In this document: one piece after another, positions 43,400-55,471 of the stretch
Layout: the number at the start of each line of letters is the position of its first letter
How positions within the stretch are numbered: the first letter of the stretch is position 1
DNA from: Phycisphaerae bacterium
GTDB taxonomy: Bacteria > Planctomycetota > Phycisphaerae > SM23-33
Direction: 5' to 3'
Assembly (NCBI GenBank): GCA_011050235.1
Contig: DRGC01000073.1
Span: forward strand, 1 to 64,000
DNA: 64,000 bases
Program-made: the position numbers and the translations under genes
Notes under the pieces: generated by a model
The model's database searches: none
The model's input: the letters and a program-made list of their open reading frames with translations, nothing else
What the model was told of the DNA's origin: nothing

Positions 43400-44014
43400 G
43401 TGAGGGTTGCCAAACAGAAAATTCGCACGACGATACGCGCGCAGCTGGCTGCGATGACGCCGGACCGGCGGGCGACCAAAGGATGTCTGGCCGCCGAGAA
43501 GGTCTTCAAGCTTCCGGAGTTTCACGACGCGCATGTCGTCATGATCTTCCTGAACACCGACACCGAGATCGACACGGTCGCCATCGCCCTGGCGGCGTGG
43601 GCGGCCGACAAGACGGTCCTCGTGCCGCGGGTGAATATCTCCGAGCGACACATGATCGCCCTGGAATGCAAATCGCTGCACGCCGGGTTGCTGCCGGGCA
43701 GTTTCGGCATCCTCGAGCCCGCCAACGGCGAGCCCTGGCCGGTCGAGAGTATCGACATGGTTGTCGTGCCGGGCCTGGCCTTCGACCGATGCGGGCGCCG
43801 ACTGGGGCAGGGAGCGGGCTTTTACGACCGCTTCCTGTCCACCGACGGCATGCGGGCAACGACGTGCGGGCTGGCCTTCGCCGAGCAACTGGTCGATGAC
43901 GTGCCCGTTACCCCCCATGATTGGCCGATGGACATTGTGGTCACCGACCGAGACATCTTTCGCCCCAGCCGCCCAGCCAGCACCGACAACGACCAACAGG
44001 AGTTGGACCGATGA
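43400..44014 (+). CDS. 5-formyltetrahydrofolate cyclo-ligase
   Basis: Recycles 5-formyl-THF to 5,10-methenyl-THF with ATP. The product has 204 residues from the GTG at 43400 (MRVAKQKIRTTIRAQLAAM), which matches the family's N-terminal KxxxRxxxxxxR pattern better than an upstream TTG at 43361. The signature GRRLGQGAGFYDRF is at 132-145 (family GxRLGxGxGYYDR). Its stop overlaps the start of the next gene by four bases (ATGA). In E. coli the gene is called ygfA. Confidence 0.9.
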   Translation: MRVAKQKIRTTIRAQLAAMTPDRRATKGCLAAEKVFKLPEFHDAHVVMIFLNTDTEIDTVAIALAAWAADKTVLVPRVNISERHMIALECKSLHAGLLPGSFGILEPANGEPWPVESIDMVVVPGLAFDRCGRRLGQGAGFYDRFLSTDGMRATTCGLAFAEQLVDDVPVTPHDWPMDIVVTDRDIFRPSRPASTDNDQQELDR

Positions 44015-45027
44015 ACTGGAACATGCAACGAATCGTTATCGTCCTCGTCGCCGTGGCGGCCGTGGTGCTGTTGGTCTGGGCGCTCCAGAACAACCAGGAC
44101 CAGCCGACGCCCCAGCCGGAATCGACCGATCCGAGCCGACCCGCTCCGAACGGGACTGCAACGGCCGAGCCGACCGTTACGCCAACAACCCAGGCGGTCG
44201 AGCCTCCCCAGCCCGTCCATCTGCCCGACGACGACGCCGCGGCGGTGGATGCCTATCGGCGCGGACTGGAGCTGCTGGCCGATAAGCAATGGCTCGCCGC
44301 TCGTGAGACGCTCTCAGCCGCCCTGCTCAGCGGACACCTGTCCGGCGCCCGGGCCGAGGACGCTCGCGAGCAACTGGAAGAGCTGGCCGACAAGACGATC
44401 TTCTCGCGGTCGGTCTACGACGACGACCCCTACACCTTCCGCTACCAGGTGAAGGCCGGCGATATGCTCAACCAGATCGAGCGCCACTTCAAGCTGCACA
44501 CGCCGATCGAGTTGATCCTGAGGATCAATCGAATGTCCGACGCCCGCAAGCTCAAGGCCCGCCAGAGGCTCAAGCTTGTCCGCGGCCCGTTCCACGCCGT
44601 CGTCAACAAGCACACACTGATCATGGACCTGTACCTGCACCGCGAGGGCCTCTCGCCGGTGTATGTCCGCCAGCTTCCCGTCGGGCTCGGCCGCGATGAC
44701 GGCACACCGGCGGGCCTGTGGCGCATCCGCCACGGCGAAAAAGGCCGACGCGTGGCATGGTACCCCCCGCCCAGCAGCGGCCTGAAGGGCCGAATCGACT
44801 GGGGCGAGCCCGGCTACGCCTTCGGTGAAAAAGGGATTTGGCTTCCCCTGGAAGGCATCGACGAGACCACCGAGGGCCTCGTCGGCTACGGGATCCACAG
44901 CACCAACAATCCCCTCAGCGTCGGCCAGACCGTCTCGCTGGGCTGCATCCGCCTGCTCGACGACGACATCGAACTGGTCTACGCCTTGCTCTACGAAAAG
45001 TGGTCGACCGTCCGCGTAACCCGATAG
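44011..45027 (+). CDS. L,D-transpeptidase with LysM domain
   Basis: Cross-links peptidoglycan (3-3 links) or anchors proteins to it. The 338 residues have an N-terminal membrane anchor (about 7-25), a Pro/Thr-rich linker, a short helical repeat region (75-130), a LysM domain (about 144-191, YQVKAGDMLNQIERHF) and a YkuD catalytic domain (about 195-336). The catalytic motif is complete: H296 in GIHSTNN and SLGCIRLLD with S309, C312 and R314. AGG and AG lie before ATG 44011. The presence of such an enzyme argues for peptidoglycan in this organism, as does glmS nearby. Confidence 0.93.
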   Translation: MNWNMQRIVIVLVAVAAVVLLVWALQNNQDQPTPQPESTDPSRPAPNGTATAEPTVTPTTQAVEPPQPVHLPDDDAAAVDAYRRGLELLADKQWLAARETLSAALLSGHLSGARAEDAREQLEELADKTIFSRSVYDDDPYTFRYQVKAGDMLNQIERHFKLHTPIELILRINRMSDARKLKARQRLKLVRGPFHAVVNKHTLIMDLYLHREGLSPVYVRQLPVGLGRDDGTPAGLWRIRHGEKGRRVAWYPPPSSGLKGRIDWGEPGYAFGEKGIWLPLEGIDETTEGLVGYGIHSTNNPLSVGQTVSLGCIRLLDDDIELVYALLYEKWSTVRVTR

Positions 45028-45095
45028 CGCCCGGCCTGACACCGTGAGCTGGGGTGCGCGGGGTTTCTGGCAGCCCGTGTTGCGGCCGGCGGGGA

Positions 45096-48000
45096 TTAGT
45101 TCTCGGTGCTTCGGGCGGGGAGGTATATTTCGCCCGTTTCGACGATGAACTCCGGAATGCCTTCAGGCCAGAACTGCAGCATCACCGTCACGTCGCGGTA
45201 GCGGGCATCGTAGCTGGCTGTCAGGCCCACGTACCAGCGGGGGAACTTCCGCGTCAGGGTCAGGGTGGTGCTCAGATTCGTCCCGCCGTCGTACTCCAAG
45301 TCGTACTGCTCGGAGAAACTGACCGTGTACTTGCGGTTGATTTTATATCGCGCGGCAAACGTGATGACGGCCGTTTCCATGTCCTTGATCGTCCGCAGCC
45401 CCAGGAAGTAGTCCACCCGCGGGTCGCGCCGCACGGCAAGGCCGACGCCGGCGCGGCCCACCTCGCTCCGGTCGATGTCGTAGTTCATGTCAGCCAGGAA
45501 CGTTGTCGCATCGGAAATGTTCCACGCATAGTCGATGTTGATGAAGTCGCGCCCCAGACTGTACTCAGGCCGAGAGGCGAAAAACCGCCCGTCCGCGCTG
45601 GGGTGGAACCTCGGGTCGGCGTCAAAGAAACCGGCCATCACATCCAGCCGCATCCAGTTGACCGTTCGCCGCTTGCCCGCCTTGCCGCGTTTGGTCTGCA
45701 GCCGCTGGCGAACGCCGAACGTCACGCCGCTGAGTCCCTCGATATGTTCCTCGATGGCCGGGCTCAGCGGGTACAGCTCGGCGGGGGTGGCGGTGTTGGC
45801 GGCCAGCATGGCGACCACTTCCGGCGTGATGATATGCTTGATCTTGTGGAGGTCCCAGAACCGGTTGTCCACGTTGTTGTAGATGCGCCACAGGTGCGTA
45901 TCGGCGCGGATGCCGACCTCGCCGTGCACACGGTTGCTCTTGCCGCCCTTGGGCGACGACGTCCAGTAATCGCCCCGCGCAGCGACATAGGGCACGAGAT
46001 TGATCGGCCCGAGATGCACCGGCCAGTCGATTTCGCCGCGCGCGTCAAAGCGGCCCATCCAGCCGCTATCGTCGATCTTCAGGTCGTTCTCTATCCGAAA
46101 CTGCTTGGCCCCTGCGTGGGCCTCGGCGAACGACGTCAATCGGTCGCCCAACAGGGGCTCGCCCAGAATCCAGAACCCCACGTCCGGGGCCGATTCGGTC
46201 TGCGTCAGGAATCGGTTGATCCTCGCCTTCAGCAGCACGTCCAACGCCCAGTTGTCGCGCTGCTTCTTGGCGTACAGCAGCGTCTCCTGCTCCTTGCCCG
46301 CATAGAACTCGCTGGCAAAGAATTGCCGCAGGTAGTTCTTGTCGCACATGTAGCTGAGTTCGAACTGCATCTGCCAATCGCGAGGCAGATACTGCTTGTG
46401 GCGTATCAGCACCCGCCCGCGTTGCTGCTGGGCGGGGATGTTCTTGTTCAGACGCCCGAACTCGTCTTCTTCCTGCCGGTCGACCATGCCCCACAGCTTG
46501 CTGTAGCCGCTATAGTTCCGGCGGGCGTAATCCATCTCGAGGCCAATTTCAGGCCCGCGGCGATAGTTCAGGTGCAGCACGCCGGAAAAGCCCTCCGGCT
46601 TGCTCAGGCCCAGCACGCGGAACAGGCTCCATTTCGTCGCCGTGACAAACCCCAACTCCCCGCCTGTGGAGATCCGCACCGACCGCAACGCCGTGTGCCC
46701 CTGCTCCGCATCGCCATACAACCATGGGAAGTACATCACCGGCACCGAGCGGACGAAGACCGTGACGTCCTTCGCCTTGGTCTTGGCCCGGCGCTGGCTG
46801 ATCCGGGCGCCCGTGGCGTCGTAGGCCGTCTCGTCCATCATGTAAACCCGACGGCCGGCGAAATGGTACGTCGGCGAGGCGAACTCACTGGTAGATACCT
46901 TGGCGTCGCGGAACCACATTTCCCGGGCGGACAGCATTCGGCCTTCGACGGCTCGAACATAGATGGGAATGTTTCGCTGGGTCTGGACGGACTTGAACAC
47001 CGGATCGATCATGATCGCCCGGTCGCTGATGAAGTCGTAGTACGCCTCCGGGCCGCGCATGAATCGCTCGCCGCGCGAGATCACCACGTCGCCATATAGA
47101 TAGATGCCCACGATCGTTTCCTGCCCGTTCCGGCCGATCTGTGGGCTAAAGGGAGCGTAGGTGTCCTTGATAGCCCCGGCCGAGGCGTCTTCGCCGAGCA
47201 CTTGGCTGAACACGACCGCATCTTGCGAGCGCATCTCCAGGACGGATTCGCCGTCCGGATCGGGGTCGCCCTGGGAGAGGTACACCCCGCCGGTAAAGAC
47301 CGTCACGCGTCGCCCGTCGTCGCCGATCTTGTGGGAGACCAGTTCCTTGGCAAAGAAGGTCACCGGCTCGACCGGGGTCTGCTCGGGCTGGCCTGGCTGA
47401 GTGGCCACGACATTGGGCTCGGCAGGCTCGGTTGTTATAACGGGCGACCGGTCGGGGACGGCAGCCTTGTCGGCCGAGCCGTGCACAACCTTGAACGGCA
47501 GCTTCATCGGCCCGTCGTCGGACGACGAGTCGGGCTGATCGGCATCTGGCCGCTTGACTGGCGGCTCGTCGATGCGGAACAACTCCGGCGCCGAGTGCTG
47601 CGTCGATGACCGGTCGTCCCGCCCGTCGGCGCCAGCGGGTGTATCGGCCGTGTCGGAGGGCTCGGCCAGCCCTTCCGCTTCGCGCCGCACCGTCATGGCG
47701 CGGCGGTAGAGCGGAAAATCCTTCAGCGGCGTCTGTTCGGTCTGGCCGCCGCCCGCCTTGACGCGCCCGCGCACAAAGAACGCGATGTACATGGCGCGGT
47801 CGCCGGTCGAAGCGCCGTCGGGCTCGCTCAGGATGACGTCGCCTTCGACATAGACCCGCACGTCGCGCAAGACGCTCTGGCCCGCTTGGCGGGTAGCGAT
47901 CCAGACGACGGCGTCTCGCCCGGTGACGACACGCTTGCCAACGGTCATCTTGAAATCACCCAGCACCACCGAGACCTGTTCATCGCCGTCGGAGAAGGCG

Positions 48001-48140
48001 TTGATCTTCTTCCCGCTGATCTCGACGTCGGCCTGGACATACTCCCCCTGGGCGGCCACTGGCCCGCTAAGTATCCCTACCGCGGCCAGGGCCAGGAACA
48101 CCCGCACCCATCCCGCATTAATTGCGTTGTTATTCGTCAT
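45096..48140 (-). CDS. lptD: LPS-assembly protein LptD (OstA-like outer membrane protein)
   Basis: Large outer-membrane protein (1014 residues) that inserts lipopolysaccharide or a similar glycolipid into the outer leaflet. A signal peptide (1-30, ending GPVAAQG), an LptA/OstA-like beta-jellyroll at about 36-105, a Pro/Asp-rich linker (155-258), a second OstA-like stretch (about 260-400, with the parallel text GIYLYGDVVISRG), then a long beta-barrel with alternating aromatic strands to the end (ends with GEIYLPARSTEN). The two-fold N-terminal domain is unusual; E. coli LptD has one (784 residues). It converges with the L,D-transpeptidase gene and has its own strong promoter. Confidence 0.85.
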   Translation of the reverse strand: MTNNNAINAGWVRVFLALAAVGILSGPVAAQGEYVQADVEISGKKINAFSDGDEQVSVVLGDFKMTVGKRVVTGRDAVVWIATRQAGQSVLRDVRVYVEGDVILSEPDGASTGDRAMYIAFFVRGRVKAGGGQTEQTPLKDFPLYRRAMTVRREAEGLAEPSDTADTPAGADGRDDRSSTQHSAPELFRIDEPPVKRPDADQPDSSSDDGPMKLPFKVVHGSADKAAVPDRSPVITTEPAEPNVVATQPGQPEQTPVEPVTFFAKELVSHKIGDDGRRVTVFTGGVYLSQGDPDPDGESVLEMRSQDAVVFSQVLGEDASAGAIKDTYAPFSPQIGRNGQETIVGIYLYGDVVISRGERFMRGPEAYYDFISDRAIMIDPVFKSVQTQRNIPIYVRAVEGRMLSAREMWFRDAKVSTSEFASPTYHFAGRRVYMMDETAYDATGARISQRRAKTKAKDVTVFVRSVPVMYFPWLYGDAEQGHTALRSVRISTGGELGFVTATKWSLFRVLGLSKPEGFSGVLHLNYRRGPEIGLEMDYARRNYSGYSKLWGMVDRQEEDEFGRLNKNIPAQQQRGRVLIRHKQYLPRDWQMQFELSYMCDKNYLRQFFASEFYAGKEQETLLYAKKQRDNWALDVLLKARINRFLTQTESAPDVGFWILGEPLLGDRLTSFAEAHAGAKQFRIENDLKIDDSGWMGRFDARGEIDWPVHLGPINLVPYVAARGDYWTSSPKGGKSNRVHGEVGIRADTHLWRIYNNVDNRFWDLHKIKHIITPEVVAMLAANTATPAELYPLSPAIEEHIEGLSGVTFGVRQRLQTKRGKAGKRRTVNWMRLDVMAGFFDADPRFHPSADGRFFASRPEYSLGRDFINIDYAWNISDATTFLADMNYDIDRSEVGRAGVGLAVRRDPRVDYFLGLRTIKDMETAVITFAARYKINRKYTVSFSEQYDLEYDGGTNLSTTLTLTRKFPRWYVGLTASYDARYRDVTVMLQFWPEGIPEFIVETGEIYLPARSTEN

Positions 48141-48249
48141 GCTGCGTCAACCTCGCCTGGCGTCTTCAAGAGCCTTTTCGACGGCGCGCGGCTCTAGCGG
48201 GGCCGTCAGGCGAAGGGCGGCTTGCATTTCGGTTAATCTGGAACCGGGC

Positions 48250-48277
48250 ATTATAAGTGCATGTCACAACAAGTCAA
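48250..48277 (-). promoter_or_regulatory. Near-consensus promoter for lptD
   Basis: TTGACT (48277-48272) and perfect TATAAT (48255-48250) are 16 bases apart on the minus strand. The predicted start lies about 100 bases before the lptD ATG at 48140; AGGT precedes that ATG. Confidence 0.75.
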
Positions 48278-48422
48278 AGATTCTTTCGCCCCTCCGGCCT
48301 CCCCCCCGAGGCCCGGATGTCCTTGCCAGGGGACAGCCTGCGCGGCATAATCTCACTTACTGGACTATCGGCAAAGTCCCCCGCATCACGTTGCTGCAGA
48401 CACAAGTCCTGCAAGGGCCACC

Positions 48423-48821
48423 ATGACAGAGATGGATACCGAGACCCTCCGGAAGGAGTTAGAGCAATATCGAACCGAGCGAGACAAGATCCGCGCTCTG
48501 ATCGGCCAGATCGGCGGAGTGGCCAACACTCGCCGGGACCGGACGCTCAACATCATCTTCATCTGCTTGGTTCTGACTCTGTTCTCTTTGGATATTGCTC
48601 AGCACTTTGAGTGGATACCCCACCTCTGGCCGCCGATGATCTCGCTGGAACTGGCCCTGCTGTTGGTCTCGTTCAAAATCATCTGGATGATCCACCAGCA
48701 GGCCCGCATTGAGCACTTCCAATTCTGGATCCTCAACTCCATTGAGTTCCGCCTCAACGAGATGTCTCGGCGTTTCCAGACGATCGAAAAAGCCCTCAAG
48801 CAGCGACCCGGACCTCACTAG
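48423..48821 (+). CDS. Small two-helix membrane protein of unknown function
   Basis: The 132 residues are not recognised as a known family. A charged helix with coiled-coil character (1-37, DTETLRKELEQYRTERDK) is followed by two membrane segments (about 42-59 and 70-90) and a second amphipathic helix (95-127). AAGG lies 6 bases before the ATG. Codon use is like the neighbours. The next plus-strand gene (NDK) follows after 85 bases. Confidence 0.7.
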   Translation: MTEMDTETLRKELEQYRTERDKIRALIGQIGGVANTRRDRTLNIIFICLVLTLFSLDIAQHFEWIPHLWPPMISLELALLLVSFKIIWMIHQQARIEHFQFWILNSIEFRLNEMSRRFQTIEKALKQRPGPH

Positions 48822-48906
48822 CTGCGTTGCGCCTTGTCGTCTGAGCCCGGTCGGGTTATCCTGTCGACCAGCCTGTGATCGACCAGATGGAAGATGGGAG
48901 TCAGCC

Positions 48907-50076
48907 GTGACGGACCAATTGGCCTATGCCTTGATCACCCCCTACAGCCTCTTCAAGAGCCGCACCGGCGGCATCATCGGCCGGCTGTTGGCGTGCCCGG
49001 AACTGGACCTCGTCGCGACCCGCATGTATGTCCTGTCCGATGCGTTTCTCGATCGGTACAGGGAAATCCTCTGCCCCGCCGCCACCGAGCCCGCCATCCG
49101 CCAGGCGTGGCAGGATTATATCGATCGATCGCTGCGTCAGCGGAACCCATGGGGGTACCTGCCGCGATGCATGTTCATGCTGTTTCGCGGCGACAACGCC
49201 GTCCAACGCCTCAAGGAGGATGTCATCGGCGGCTTCACCGATCAGCCCCTCGGCGACACGGTCCGCGGCACGTTTGGCGATTTTATTCGCGACGACACGG
49301 GCCACATTCATTATTTCGAGCCGGCCGTCATCACCTGCCCAATCCCCGATCTCAACAACGACCACCTGAAGCTCTTCGCCGACTACGCCCTCAGCGACGG
49401 CGGCGTCCTGACAGGCCGAATCGACTACGACACCCCCCCGCAGGTCTCGCTGGTGATGCTCAAGCCGGACAACTTCTACCGCCCCAGCCGGCGACCCGGG
49501 AATATTATAGACACCTTCAGCCTCACGGGTCTGAGAATTGTCGCGGCCAAGCTGTTTGGCATGACGGTCGCCCAGGGCGAGCAGTTCTACGGGCCGCTGA
49601 AAGACATCTTCGTCGACAGGCTCCGCTTTCTCGTCAGCAACACGGCCTACGATCGCCTGCAGGACGCGTTCGATTTTGACTTTACCCGCGACGATGCCGA
49701 CGCCATCGCCGACCGACTCGCCGAGCGCAACGCCACCACCGAGTTCAACAAGATCGTCGAATACATGACGGGCGTGCACCCCGAGAGCATTGACCCCCAG
49801 GACAAGTCCACCGCCGGGGAGGCCCGATGTCTGGCCCTGCTTTACGAAGGCCCCGACGCCATCGAGAAGATCCGAACGGTCCTGGGCTCGACTGATCCGT
49901 CCAAGGCCGAGCCGGGCACCGTCCGCAGCGACTTCGGCCGCGACCTGATGCGAAACGGCGCCCACGCCTCCGACTCGCCCGAAAACGCCTTGCGCGAGCG
50001 GAACATCGTGGGCCTGGCCGAAACCGAAACCGACACCTGCGACGTCAAAGAAATGATCGACGCCTACCTCGCCTAG
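48907..50076 (+). CDS. Tandem nucleoside-diphosphate-kinase-like protein; only the C-terminal domain keeps the active His
   Basis: Transfers phosphate between nucleoside di- and triphosphates through a phospho-His. The 389-residue protein from GTG 48907 (GGGAG upstream) contains two NDK folds. The C-terminal one starts SLVMLKPDNF (181-190), has a helical insertion of about 70 residues (237-305), then GEARCLALLYEGPDAIEKIR, GTVRSDFG and the catalytic NGAHASDSPENALRE with H353. The N-terminal copy starts YALITPYSLF (7-16), has RCMFMLFRGDNAVQRLKEDV (87-106) and GDTVRGTFGDF (116-126), but its His motif is replaced by PAVITCPIPDLNND. Normal NDK has about 140 residues. A dead N-domain could regulate or stabilise the pair. 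Confidence 0.82.
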   Translation: MTDQLAYALITPYSLFKSRTGGIIGRLLACPELDLVATRMYVLSDAFLDRYREILCPAATEPAIRQAWQDYIDRSLRQRNPWGYLPRCMFMLFRGDNAVQRLKEDVIGGFTDQPLGDTVRGTFGDFIRDDTGHIHYFEPAVITCPIPDLNNDHLKLFADYALSDGGVLTGRIDYDTPPQVSLVMLKPDNFYRPSRRPGNIIDTFSLTGLRIVAAKLFGMTVAQGEQFYGPLKDIFVDRLRFLVSNTAYDRLQDAFDFDFTRDDADAIADRLAERNATTEFNKIVEYMTGVHPESIDPQDKSTAGEARCLALLYEGPDAIEKIRTVLGSTDPSKAEPGTVRSDFGRDLMRNGAHASDSPENALRERNIVGLAETETDTCDVKEMIDAYLA

Positions 50077-50109
50077 CTCGGCGACGCCTGTCGTCGCAGG
50101 ATCCCTCCC

Positions 50110-50742
50110 ATGTCGCTGACGATCGACACCTTCGTAACCGGCCCGCTGCAGGTCAACACCTACCTGCTGCGCTGTGACGACGACGCCATCGTCGTCGACC
50201 CCGGCAGCTTCGCCAAAGACGCTTTCTGGCGTTTCCTGCAGGCCGAGGCTGTCCAGCCTGACGCCATTTGGCTGACGCACGCCCACGGCGACCACATCGC
50301 CGGCGTCGCCGCCGTGAAGCAGCAGTTCCCGGCCGTGACGATCGTCTGCCCCAACGTCGACGCCGCGCTGATGACCGACGCCGACATGAACCTCTCCCGG
50401 CCGTTGGGTCTGCCCATCGCCGCTCCGCCGGCGGACCGACTGATCGTTGTCGGCGACGTGCTGCACATCGGCTCGAGCGAATGGACCGTATTGGACACGT
50501 CCGGCCACACCGCAGGCGGGGTGAGCTACCACTGCCCGGACGCCGGTGTCGTGCTGGCGGGCGATGCGCTATTCGCCAGCGGGATCGGGCGAACCGACAT
50601 CCCCGGCGGCGATGCGACGGCCCTGCTGGCCAACATCGAGCGGCATTTGATGTCGCTACCCGACGAGACACGAGTCCTGCCCGGCCACGGCCCCGCGACA
50701 ACGATCGGCCGCGAACGCCAGGGCAATCCGTTCCTGCTGTGA
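50110..50742 (+). CDS. Metallo-beta-lactamase-fold hydrolase (glyoxalase II-like)
   Basis: The 210 residues carry the full binuclear metal site: THAHGDH (H57, H59, D61, H62), GHTAGG, GDALF and PGHG. The family covers hydroxyacylglutathione hydrolases and related small thioesterases; the substrate is not evident. It follows the NDK gene by 33 bases, so both may be one transcript. Confidence 0.9.
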   Translation: MSLTIDTFVTGPLQVNTYLLRCDDDAIVVDPGSFAKDAFWRFLQAEAVQPDAIWLTHAHGDHIAGVAAVKQQFPAVTIVCPNVDAALMTDADMNLSRPLGLPIAAPPADRLIVVGDVLHIGSSEWTVLDTSGHTAGGVSYHCPDAGVVLAGDALFASGIGRTDIPGGDATALLANIERHLMSLPDETRVLPGHGPATTIGRERQGNPFLL

Positions 50743-50783
50743 CATCCCCGATGGCAACGAGATGGCCGTCGTATATAATTGTC

Positions 50784-50811
50784 TTGACCGGCGCACGTCC
50801 GCGGGTAGGAT
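50784..50811 (+). promoter_or_regulatory. Possible promoter for the FHA-GAF kinase gene
   Basis: TTGACC (50784-50789) and TAGGAT (50806-50811) are 16 bases apart in the 238-base gap before the kinase gene. The predicted leader is about 160 bases. Confidence 0.4.
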
Positions 50812-50980
50812 ACCCTAGTACACATGTGCAGCTCTCTTGGATACCGTTGTCAGTTCAGACGTTACGAAGTTGCGCCGAACCGCTGGGCTTGTTTGTATGT
50901 CGCGGGAGAAGACGGCGGCGCTTGGTATCATCTCTCCGCTACGATGATCCGCAGGGCGGGTCGAAAAGAAGGCATGCCGG

Positions 50981-52636
50981 ATGGCATCCATCCATATCAT
51001 CCAGGGCCCGGATAAAGGGCGACGGTTCGAGCTCACCGACGGCGAGAGTCTCATCGGCCGGCGCGATTGCGACGTCGAGTTGACCGACAACACGGTCTCA
51101 CGCCACCACTTTCGCCTGACCAGCGACGCGGGGCGGTGGCTGCTCGATGACCTGGGCTCAGCCAACGGGACGTTTCTCAACGGCCAGAAGGTCACCGGCT
51201 CCTCGCCCGTTGAACCGGGCGATCAGATTCGCTGCGGCAGGTCGCTGCTGGTTTTCGCGCGCGCCGGCGACACGGTCCCCGGCATGAGCGGCGTGGATAT
51301 GGATGAGAGCGGCAAGCTCGTCGACGCCGCGATCGTCGCCACCGTGCCCAGCAACGAAGATTCCGTCGTCATCCCCACCCCCGAGGCCGGCGCCCAGGCC
51401 ATCGGCAACCTGCGCATCCTTTATGACTTCATCGCCGAGACCACCAGCATTTTCACCGTCGACGTGCTGCTGAGGCGGACGCTTCAGAAGGTCTTCGACG
51501 TTCTCAATGCCGACCGCAGTTTCATCATGCTCATGGCCGATGGCGACGAACCCGCCGAAGGACAGTCCCGTCGACTCGTGCTGAAGGCGTCGATTGTCTC
51601 GGAAGATAGCGAAAACACCGAGGCCCCTATCTCACGGACCATCATCAACGAGGTGATCCGAAATGAGGTCGGCATCCTCAGCTCCAACGCGATGGGCGAC
51701 AAGCGATTTGCCGCCGGCAAGAGCGTCCACGATTTCAGCATCCGCTCGGCCATCTGCGTGCCCATCAAGGGGCGCGAGAGCATCCTGGGCGTCATCCACG
51801 TCGATTGCAGCGTCTCGGCCCATACGTATTCCACCGAGCAGTTGCGGCTGCTGACGGCCATCGGGTACCAGACCGGCCTGGCCATTGAGAACGTCCGTCT
51901 GTACGAGGCGACCCTCCAGTCGGAACGATTGGCGGCCGTCGGTGAGACGGTGGCCGTCCTGTCGCATCACATCAAGAACATTCTCCAGGCCCTTCAGGCC
52001 GGCATCGACGTGGTCCACTCGGCCCTCAGCGCCGACAACCTGGCCAAGGCCAACCAGGCCTGGCCCATCGTCCAGCGGGGCCTGGGGCGCACCAACGAGC
52101 TGATCCTCAACATGTTGGCCTTCTCCAAGGCCCGCCAACCTCAACGCGAAGACCTCAACGTCAACGCCATCCTTCGAGACTGCCTCGAACTGATCGGCTC
52201 GCAGGCCGACGAAAAGGGCGTCGCCGTGGTGACCGATCTGGACGACGTCCCCCCGCTGGCCGCCGATGCGGCCGGCCTGCAGCACGCGGTGCTCAACCTG
52301 CTGTCCAACGCCCTGGCCGCCGTCGAGCCGCAAGCGGGCATCATCACCGTCCGCAGCCATTACGATTCGATGAATCGCATCATCCTCATCGACGTGATCG
52401 ATAACGGCAGCGGCATCAGCGACGACCTGCTGGACGAAATATTCAAGCCGTTCTTTTCTGCAAAGGGGCAGGAAGGAACCGGGCTCGGGCTGGCCGTCGC
52501 CAAGAAGATCGTCGAAGAACACGGCGGCGCCATTACGCTGGCCTCCACCCCCGGAGAAGGCACGACCTTCACCATCGCCCTGCCCACCATGCCCGCCGGC
52601 GATGCCAGCGAAACCATGGTCCCTCCGACCGATTAG
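50981..52636 (+). CDS. FHA-GAF sensor histidine kinase
   Basis: A soluble two-component kinase of 551 residues. Domains: FHA (about 1-92, with LIGRRDCDVELTDNTVSRHH, which binds phospho-Thr peptides), GAF (about 150-305), HisKA (SHHIKNIL with phospho-acceptor H329; the usual Glu after His is a second His) and HATPase (N box N443 in LNLLSNALAA, G1 DNGSG 474-478, G2 GTGLGLAVAKK 499-509). No membrane segment and no receiver domain, so the partner response regulator is elsewhere. The FHA domain suggests input from Ser/Thr kinases, which fits an organism rich in such kinases. Confidence 0.92.
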   Translation: MASIHIIQGPDKGRRFELTDGESLIGRRDCDVELTDNTVSRHHFRLTSDAGRWLLDDLGSANGTFLNGQKVTGSSPVEPGDQIRCGRSLLVFARAGDTVPGMSGVDMDESGKLVDAAIVATVPSNEDSVVIPTPEAGAQAIGNLRILYDFIAETTSIFTVDVLLRRTLQKVFDVLNADRSFIMLMADGDEPAEGQSRRLVLKASIVSEDSENTEAPISRTIINEVIRNEVGILSSNAMGDKRFAAGKSVHDFSIRSAICVPIKGRESILGVIHVDCSVSAHTYSTEQLRLLTAIGYQTGLAIENVRLYEATLQSERLAAVGETVAVLSHHIKNILQALQAGIDVVHSALSADNLAKANQAWPIVQRGLGRTNELILNMLAFSKARQPQREDLNVNAILRDCLELIGSQADEKGVAVVTDLDDVPPLAADAAGLQHAVLNLLSNALAAVEPQAGIITVRSHYDSMNRIILIDVIDNGSGISDDLLDEIFKPFFSAKGQEGTGLGLAVAKKIVEEHGGAITLASTPGEGTTFTIALPTMPAGDASETMVPPTD

Positions 52637-52661
52637 CTCCGGCGATCGGGCCGTTGCAGCC

Positions 52662-55430
<2,769 letters not shown>

Positions 55431-55471
55431 AGTTACGCTCCGTCGTTACAGGGACTGTTCAGTCGGCGCCG

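Noticed and set aside
48901-50532. Minus-strand open frame of 543 codons opposite the NDK gene
   Set aside because: The plus strand has a Shine-Dalgarno, NDK motifs and normal spacing; the minus frame also runs across the hydrolase gene and shows no known domain.
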